Below, piece after piece: positions 1-4,800 of a stretch of 5,387 nucleotides of DNA. Source of the stretch: Kiritimatiellia bacterium. Its GTDB lineage: Bacteria > Verrucomicrobiota > Kiritimatiellia > RFP12 > UBA1067. Location: assembly GCA_017521065.1 (NCBI GenBank), contig JAFXEA010000384.1, positions 1-5,387 on the forward strand, in the 5' to 3' direction. Below the pieces are notes generated by a model. The model was not told where the DNA came from. It worked only from the letters and a program-made list of their open reading frames with translations, and did not search any database. The stretch's first letter is position 1; every line of letters starts with the position of its first letter. A program made the position numbers and the translations under genes.

Positions 1-22
1 AGACCTGAACGATATCACACTG

Positions 23-110
23 CTCCGCCGACGCCCCCCCCCGGCGACTGCTCAAGTGCCCACTCCCCCAGAACTTCCGTTCTGAGAGTCAGTCGCCAAT
101 GTTGGCGGAG
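23..110. repeat. Nested inverted repeats (three concentric stems)
   Basis: CTCCGCCGAC (23-32) pairs with GTTGGCGGAG (101-110) with a single G-T. GGCGACTG (43-50) pairs perfectly with CAGTCGCC (90-97). CAGAAC (69-74) pairs perfectly with GTTCTG (79-84), extended to ten pairs by G-U on the minus strand. A separate perfect repeat, CGCCAA-TG-TTGGCG (94-107), competes with the outer two stems. A run of nine C (34-42) lies between outer and middle stems. Function unknown. Confidence 0.55.
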
Positions 111-116
111 GAAGAG

Positions 117-154
117 TCTCAATTCAACAACTTTTCTACGTTGTCGAATCGAGA
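117..154 (-). repeat. 15-bp hairpin with 8-base loop
   Basis: Bases 122-131 (ATTCAACAAC) and 140-149 (GTTGTCGAAT) pair with one mismatch. The stem continues through 117-120/151-154 (TCTC/GAGA) across one further mismatch. Read as minus-strand RNA, both mismatches become G-U pairs, giving 15 unbroken pairs. No U-run follows (next bases CTCTTCC), so it is not a classical terminator. Confidence 0.6.
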
Positions 155-206
155 GTTCTGCACAGCCGCCTTCATATTTTCATGAAATTTCTGTTCACTT
201 AGGTAA

Positions 207-215
207 ATTATATCA
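207..215 (-). promoter_or_regulatory. Candidate extended -10 promoter (TGATATAAT)
   Basis: The minus strand reads TGATATAAT, an exact TGn-TATAAT. No TTGACA-like box is found 16-18 bases upstream; that place holds CCACTCG-type sequence. Extended -10 promoters can act without a -35. The predicted start near 200 lies upstream of the 15-bp hairpin at 117-154 and the nested stems at 23-110, which would form the body of the transcript. Confidence 0.35.
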
Positions 216-291
216 TAATTCGGCGCACCCGAGTGGAACGGGATTCAAACTTCGCGGCGGCTCCTCGGTGCATTCTTCGGCACAATAAATG

Positions 292-358
292 GCGTCAAAT
301 CCAGCAAACAGCAGGTTGCAAGTCCATTGCACTTGATACCGAGCGCGTCATTTGACGC
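292..358. repeat. GCGTCA inverted-repeat set
   Basis: GCGTCA-TT-TGACGC (345-358) is a compact palindrome. A third copy of the half-site, GCGTCAAAT (292-300), is a perfect 9-bp inverted repeat of ATTTGACGC (350-358). The space between contains another small hairpin (CAAGT 319-323 with ACTTG 331-335). It could be an operator for a dimeric regulator or a folded RNA element; nothing here decides. Confidence 0.4.
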
Positions 359-441
359 ACTTCGAGAATGCGGCAGCGAACGTCGTCCAGCCGCTTTCTA
401 AGGCCTTGCGCGGCAGTCTCACGGATTTTGCATCCAGCCAT
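295..441 (-). CDS. Possible 48-residue helical small protein (uncertain)
   Basis: ATG at 441-439, stop TGA at 297-295; an in-frame GTG at 456 would add five residues. The product (MAGCKIRETAAQGLRKRLDD...) is rich in Arg, Leu, Ala and Asp, looks amphipathic-helical over residues about 5-31, and has a plausibly coding codon pattern (many RNY codons). No family is recognised. Upstream bases are G-rich (GGGATGG) but give only a weak ribosome-binding site. The ATG overlaps the last bases of the TATAAT in the candidate promoter at 440-468, so a transcript from that promoter would start after this ATG. The ORF and that promoter are therefore hard to combine unless the message starts further upstream. 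Confidence 0.2.
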   Translation of the reverse strand: MAGCKIRETAAQGLRKRLDDVRCRILEVRQMTRSVSSAMDLQPAVCWI

Positions 442-468
442 TATACCATCCCACACCCATCATGTCAT
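440..468 (-). promoter_or_regulatory. Candidate sigma-70-type promoter with -35 and extended -10
   Basis: On the minus strand, ATGACA (468-463, five of six matches to TTGACA) is followed by a 17-base spacer and TATAAT (445-440). TG stands one base before the -10 (448-447), giving an extended -10. Transcription would start near 433 and run leftward through the inverted-repeat-rich region. This is the best promoter match in the window. The optimal spacing is direct evidence, but the host sigma-factor consensus is assumed, not known. Confidence 0.55.
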
Positions 469-479
469 ATATGTTGAAT

Positions 480-881
480 TCAAGTCCTCACATAGTATAC
501 ACAACGGTTGCGCGATCTTATCATCGCGCGTCGAAAAAGCACTGCGGCACAGCCCCACACCCCACCAACTTGCGCCCTTGACAAGTATGCCTGCGCCATA
601 CAGAGAAACCTTCGTGCCGCAAAACAACGTCCCTGTTCTGCGGACGCATCCGTGGATTCACAGCGGCAAGGACAATACGAACAGCGAAAATCCGATAGTA
701 CGCCGGGTGGATATTGCTGTCCATTCAGAACCGCCGTGACGGCATTGGTCAGATCGCAATTATAACAGTCGTTGATATTTAGAAGATTTACAAGGTTCGT
801 CGCCCAAGTCGGGCGCGCCAGGGCGGGAATACATTGCGTCAAAATCGCGTCTCGCAGCGACAACGTAATATTCCATACCAC
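480..881 (-). CDS. Uncertain 133-codon open frame downstream of the operon
   Basis: This is the longest minus-strand frame after the exported protein. It starts with GTG four bases past the upstream stop and ends with TGA at 482-480. The product has no signal peptide, no recognisable fold and 11 cysteines. It is Arg-rich toward its C-terminus (FRRAMIRSRNRC), which is common in non-coding frames. No ribosome-binding site is correctly spaced from the GTG. A second minus frame (521-724) is open in the same place and looks no worse. I cannot tell a real but unfamiliar gene from a decayed gene or chance openness. Confidence 0.15.
   Translation of the reverse strand: MVWNITLSLRDAILTQCIPALARPTWATNLVNLLNINDCYNCDLTNAVTAVLNGQQYPPGVLSDFRCSYCPCRCESTDASAEQGRCFAARRFLCMAQAYLSRAQVGGVWGCAAVLFRRAMIRSRNRCVYYVRT
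759..767 (-). promoter_or_regulatory. Candidate extended -10 promoter (TGTTATAAT)
   Basis: The minus strand reads TGTTATAAT, a third exact TGn-TATAAT. The -35 position holds ATCTTC, a poor match. It lies about 120 bases after the stop of the exported protein, and the uncertain 42-codon ORF ends inside it. It could start a transcript near 752. On its own it is weak; its value comes from the recurrence of the motif on the same strand. Confidence 0.3.
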
Positions 882-888
882 CTTTCAT
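760..888 (-). CDS. Possible 42-codon ORF overlapping the preceding stop (weak)
   Basis: ATG at 888-886 overlaps the TGA of the exported protein (887-885), again as ATGA, and runs 42 codons to TAA at 762-760. The peptide begins MKGGMEYYVVAARRDFDA and has no recognisable domain. Against it: no Shine-Dalgarno precedes the ATG (the upstream bases are CGAGCCTAATAG), and the frame is short. The same DNA is also open in another minus frame (480-881). The repeated ATGA junction is the only positive evidence, so this may be chance or the start of a decayed third operon gene. Confidence 0.15.
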   Translation of the reverse strand: MKGGMEYYVVAARRDFDAMYSRPGAPDLGDEPCKSSKYQRLL

Positions 889-1805
889 CTATTAGGCTCG
901 AGGTTCGTGTCGTTTGGCGTTGGGTTGAAATAGCAGGGCATCCATAGTATCGGGTGGCCATTGTTGTCAACCGCGAACTCAATGTTCACTATTCCAAGAT
1001 AATTGTATGACACGGCACCGCTGACAATATTCGTTTGGCATCGCGAACGAACAATCAACTCCTTTCCTTTGTCAAATTCGCATTTCAACCGAGGCTTCCT
1101 TCCAACCCTGTAGTATGAAAGCTCGGAAATATCGAATCTATTGGTTTGGGCTTCATATACATACGGACAAGCGCTACCATTATCAACATCGACGAGGTAT
1201 GCGTTCTTTCCGGCAAAATCAATATACAATCGCATATCGGTATATTGCCATTGCATCTTTCCGTCCCATTCCAACCTGACAGCGAAATCGGCTATCGTCC
1301 CTTTCCCAAATGGGGAAGTCCAGTCATACTTGGCGGCATCAAAACCGATCCAAGTGTTTGTAGCCGGAACAACAAGATCTTTCATGCTGCAACTGACAAC
1401 AGGATTTCTAATCTTCTTCAAGACGATCCGACAGTACATTGGATTAGGTTGCCACATCCCATCAATTACATCATGTTCACGCCCCATGTCAATAAAGGAG
1501 AACCCTCCCGTAGAGTCGTAATAACCGTCTTTCTTTGCACAAATTTCACCATAGCCATTTGTCTTCTTCGAAAACAAGAACACGCCATTTTCATCCGTTC
1601 TGCCGCATTCTTCTGAGCGATTGGCACCGACATTGTAACAAACACTAACAGCAGCATTGGTAACGAGATTACCAGTCTCATCACACACCTTAATCGAAAC
1701 AGCGGTATCTGCGCCATTATGCATAGCGTCAACAAATTTTTTGCTATACTCGCCGGATGCCATAAAAACACTCAGAAGTGAGATTGCCATTAGATTTTTC
1801 TTCAT
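885..1805 (-). CDS. Exported carboxypeptidase-regulatory-like (Ig-like beta-sandwich) domain protein of unknown function
   Basis: A 306-residue protein starting at the ATG at 1805, chosen because GGAGGT lies five bases upstream and the protein opens with a signal peptide (MKKN, then hydrophobic LMAISLLSVFMASG, cleavage probably near residues 18-19). There is no lipobox cysteine, so it is probably not a lipoprotein. Residues about 35-100 fit a carboxypeptidase-regulatory-like beta-sandwich: 'DETGNLVTNAAVSV', 'TDENGVFLF' and 'KKDGYYDS' match the family pattern D..G.pv..A.V, TD.nG.f and GYy. The rest is unassigned; 'YDWTSPFGKGTIADF' and the terminal 'NPTPNDTNLE' resemble motifs I recall in uncharacterised PVC-group proteins, which suggests a full-length C-terminus. 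Ten cysteines, an even number, follow the signal peptide and may form disulfides. Translation is coupled to the upstream hydrolase gene, so a partner role at the cell surface is plausible but inferred. GC content looks lower than in the upstream gene. Confidence 0.9.
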   Translation of the reverse strand: MKKNLMAISLLSVFMASGEYSKKFVDAMHNGADTAVSIKVCDETGNLVTNAAVSVCYNVGANRSEECGRTDENGVFLFSKKTNGYGEICAKKDGYYDSTGGFSFIDMGREHDVIDGMWQPNPMYCRIVLKKIRNPVVSCSMKDLVVPATNTWIGFDAAKYDWTSPFGKGTIADFAVRLEWDGKMQWQYTDMRLYIDFAGKNAYLVDVDNGSACPYVYEAQTNRFDISELSYYRVGRKPRLKCEFDKGKELIVRSRCQTNIVSGAVSYNYLGIVNIEFAVDNNGHPILWMPCYFNPTPNDTNLEPNR

Positions 1806-1816
1806 TTGAGACCTCC
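1802..1816 (-). promoter_or_regulatory. Shine-Dalgarno GGAGGT plus ATGA stop/start overlap
   Basis: On the minus strand GGAGGT (1816-1811) is followed by the five-base spacer CTCAA and then ATGA. ATG (1805-1803) starts the 306-residue protein and TGA (1804-1802) stops the large protein. The ribosome-binding site is itself coding (Gly-Gly in the final ...VGGLK). This is a textbook arrangement for translational coupling by terminating ribosomes, and it fixes the start of the downstream gene. Confidence 0.9.
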
Positions 1817-4800
1817 AACTTCAATTACTTTTTCATAGAACTTGAATACGTAGAAATAGGCCCTGTCCTTCATGTCGGAATGCAACCAACGGGTTCCCCA
1901 TGATGAAAATGATGGCCAGCCATTGGGACGATCAATTCCATTTTGTTGACTGCTCGGGATATTTAAATTGTAGGATTTACGTCTAAATATCTCTGAATAC
2001 CCCACCGCCCCAGTCGCCGGAGCCCAGGCTGGTATGCCCTGAGCCAAATGGGCGTCAAGGACAAGGCGTTCGATGACATTCGTGTTCATGCTTTCGGGGT
2101 TGATTTGAAATACCGCATTGGTTGTCAGCACTTCGGGCGTCTGCGACATCGCCTGCGCTTCCGCGACGGAAAACTTGCGCAATCCAAGTGCGTTCTTTGC
2201 AAACCCCCAGCCGGACCAGCTCGTTCCACCCAGACCTTCCGTCAATCCGGCGCGCCCTTTCCAGATGTCTTGCTTGTGCCAGCAGTAATGCTCGAACCTC
2301 TGGCTGCTGTCTCCCTCGTAGTCGAATGGCCCCGGATGGTTGTTGCGGAACAACTCCAGGCAATGATCCCCGGTCGAATAGAAGTTGAACGCATATTGCG
2401 CGACGCTCGGGAAGCGCCCGCGCCAAGTGAGCTTGCTGCGCGAATCAGACTCGGGGAAAAGTGCGTGCCAGGATTTCGACCATGTGTTGGTTGGATAATT
2501 CACCCACTCCTGATGGACAAGGACGTTTGTCCCCTCGATTTCTGGGTCAAACGCTTCTATCGGTACCGCCGAGTTGCACATGATATATGCCGATGGTACG
2601 AGGCTATGGTCTTCAATCATCGACGAGACGACCATGTTGCCAAGCGAATGGGCAATCAGAACCTTATCGCCTGGTATTGCCTTGACTGTCTCGGCGATTG
2701 AACATGCCGTGACAAAGGCATTGGAGACGTTTTCTTGATAATTGGCTCCAGTCACTCCGAGGTCGCTTGCCCAACTCACAAAATAGTAATTCCCGCGAAA
2801 TCCGGAATGCCAGAATCGCTTGAAAATATAGTCGCCCCACTTCTCGGACCCTTCAGGACTCACATTCGCGCCGTGCAACATGACAAGGTTTTTTGCACCA
2901 ACTGTAGTGTAAGGTGGATTGTACGGGACGCCCAGGCTTGTCAGTCGAGACGCCACGTTTACATCCCTGTCGTTGATCCACCTGTACATGTGCTTCACAG
3001 GCGTGGTGAAAATCGGGAGGCGCCAGCGACAGACTTCTACACCATCCATATACGCCTTTAGGACGATTGGATTGGTGTCCCACCATTTTGACTCGGCGAC
3101 AAGAATGCCAGACTCCTCACCAAAGCCTCCAAGTGTCGAATCCGACAGCACGACGTCCCCGTCAACCAGCGGCTGCAGCGCAGCCTCGTATAGATTGTCT
3201 CCGTATGACGTGACGACAACATTGGTTTGAATCACCCCCAGATTATCCCAGGCAACATTGGCGAATGTGACGTCGAGCGAAGAACCCCAGTTGTCGCCGC
3301 CAATGCGAAAGTCGACATCACCGGTTTGCCATGCATTGGTAAGCGACGACAAATCAATGGCGACAGGAAAGAGATTTACGAGATCCCACTTGCCGTTGAC
3401 AACGGAATCGACGCTGTTGATGACCTCGTTGCCGTTGCCAAGCGCCTGATCGCCCCGCACAATGTCCTCGTTGATCCAGAACCTGAACGGATGTCCCAGA
3501 CGGAACAGCTCGAGGTCTTCGGCGTCGATGCGTCCGTTGTGGTTGTAGTCCGCCAGTAGTGGAGGCTTGATCGCCGTCACGCGCTGGCGGACGACGTCGC
3601 TCGCGCATTCGTTGCCGTTGGTGGCGGCAAAGCCGAACACGATGTCGGTCGCGCCCTCCTGCGCGGCCGTAAGCGTGACGGCTATTTCACGTCCGCTCGT
3701 GTGTTGCGCCACGATCTTCTTCCATTGGGCCAAAGACACATCGAACGACTTCCCTGTTGTGGAATCGGCAAGCAGGAGCGGCTCGTCTGTCGTTGTCCCG
3801 TCAATCGAGAGGCCATAGAGCGGAGAACCAAGATAGAGCTTGAAGCCCGGCGCAGTTCCATCCAGTCCGATGTGGATGTTCCCAGACGGCAAATCGACGT
3901 CGGTGCGAAGCCGGAAGTCTGCGCCGTAAATTCGATTCGTGCCGATGACGACGGGGAATCCGAACTCAAGGTTGGCGTCGTTGAGTTTCTTGAGATTGAA
4001 GTACGGATGGTCGATCTTGAGTCCCAGCACGGTGTAGTTGTGTGTCTCGTAGACTGCTCCGGTCTTGCAGAGGGAAAGGTCGGAATCCTTGAAGTCTCTG
4101 CTGGGCGCGAGGCCGTGGACGTAGATGCTGCAGTCGTCGACGGTGCGCGCGAAGCGCTCTCCGTTCGCCGTGCGCACGGCAAGATTGTACGACTTCGCAG
4201 CAAGCGCGACGTAGTTCGTCCAGTGGTCGGGACAATCGCAGCACCTGACCCATGCGTCGGGAACGTCTATCGGGATGGCGTTTGTGTAGACCGGATCCCT
4301 GTCGAGCTTAAGCACGTCCGGCATCGAGGCGATGGCCATCGCATTCGTGTATGCGTCGCGATGGAGGTCTTCGCACTGGTCGTAGGGGCAGTTATGTTCG
4401 GCGCAAATGTTGGCAGGCGTTTCGTCACCCCCCGACTCGCAACATGCACATCCGCAATCGCACCACGGATTGCCGCAGCAGACGCCAGAGCCGCAGGAGC
4501 AACTGTGTTCGTCTCCGTACTCCTCGTCCACCGGCATGCCGTCTCCATGCAGGTCATCGTCATCGCCCTCAGACAGCCTGGGGCAGAACCTCGCCGTCTG
4601 CGTGTACTGCGTCGGGCCATAAAGGTGGCGCGGATGTGTCAGCGTATAGGTGACAGTGGTAGTAGAGGAGCGAGGGAAACTCCCCGTCAGTTCGGCGGAC
4701 AGATCGGATTTCGCCTCGACGGATATCCTGTCCGTCGCATTCCAGGTGCAAACCAGTCCCCTGATGTCCCTGCCTGGATCAAGGTATACCAGCAACTTCT

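Larger units (their letters stand above)
23..200 (-). ncRNA. Candidate structured small RNA (hypothetical)
   Basis: A leftward transcript from the extended -10 at 207-215 would start near 200. It would contain a 15-bp hairpin (154-117, loop GTAGAAAA) and then a nested structure. The outer stem pairs 110-101 with 32-23 (nine of ten pairs on this strand), the middle stem 97-90 with 50-43 (eight pairs), and the inner hairpin 88-79 with 74-65 around a GGAA tetraloop. In the 15-bp and inner hairpins the non-Watson-Crick positions are G-U on the minus strand but A-C on the plus strand, which favours minus-strand RNA. The outer stem has one A-C on this strand. No known RNA family is recognised and no T-tract terminator follows. 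A 41-codon open stretch (244-119) overlaps, so coding remnant is an alternative. Confidence 0.25.
1..884. other. Gene-poor region after the operon: promoters and inverted repeats, no confident gene
   Basis: No open frame here has a recognised domain or a convincing ribosome-binding site on either strand. The plus-strand frames (368-739, 508-765) are rich in His, Pro, Ser and Arg and lie antisense to the candidate promoter. What can be supported is three minus-strand extended -10 motifs, several inverted repeats and short uncertain minus-strand frames. The CGCCC/GGGCG hairpin at 801-815 is followed by no T-tract, so no terminator for the operon is visible. Confidence 0.6.

Noticed and set aside
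65..88. Rho-independent terminator on the minus strand
   Set aside because: The hairpin is good and has a GGAA loop, but the following bases are AGTGGGCACT, with no T-tract.
23..110. Integron attC site
   Set aside because: The size and imperfect palindrome fit, but the ends read GTTGGCG and CGCCAAC rather than GTTRRRY and RYYYAAC, and the internal loop layout does not match attC. No integrase or cassette array is visible.
221..255. tRNA-like 3' half on the minus strand (TTTGAATCC T-loop-like, then CCCGTTCCACTC)
   Set aside because: The 5' side of the T-stem (CGAAG) does not pair with CCCGT, no cloverleaf could be built upstream, and there is no CCA end. At most it is a remnant or an att-like fragment.
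521..724. 67-codon minus-strand open frame
   Set aside because: It starts directly after a TGA with no ribosome-binding site and shows no recognisable domain; kept only as part of the decayed-gene idea.
368..739. 123-codon plus-strand open frame
   Set aside because: The composition is His/Pro/Ser-rich without a domain, it has no ribosome-binding site, and it lies antisense to the best promoter candidate.
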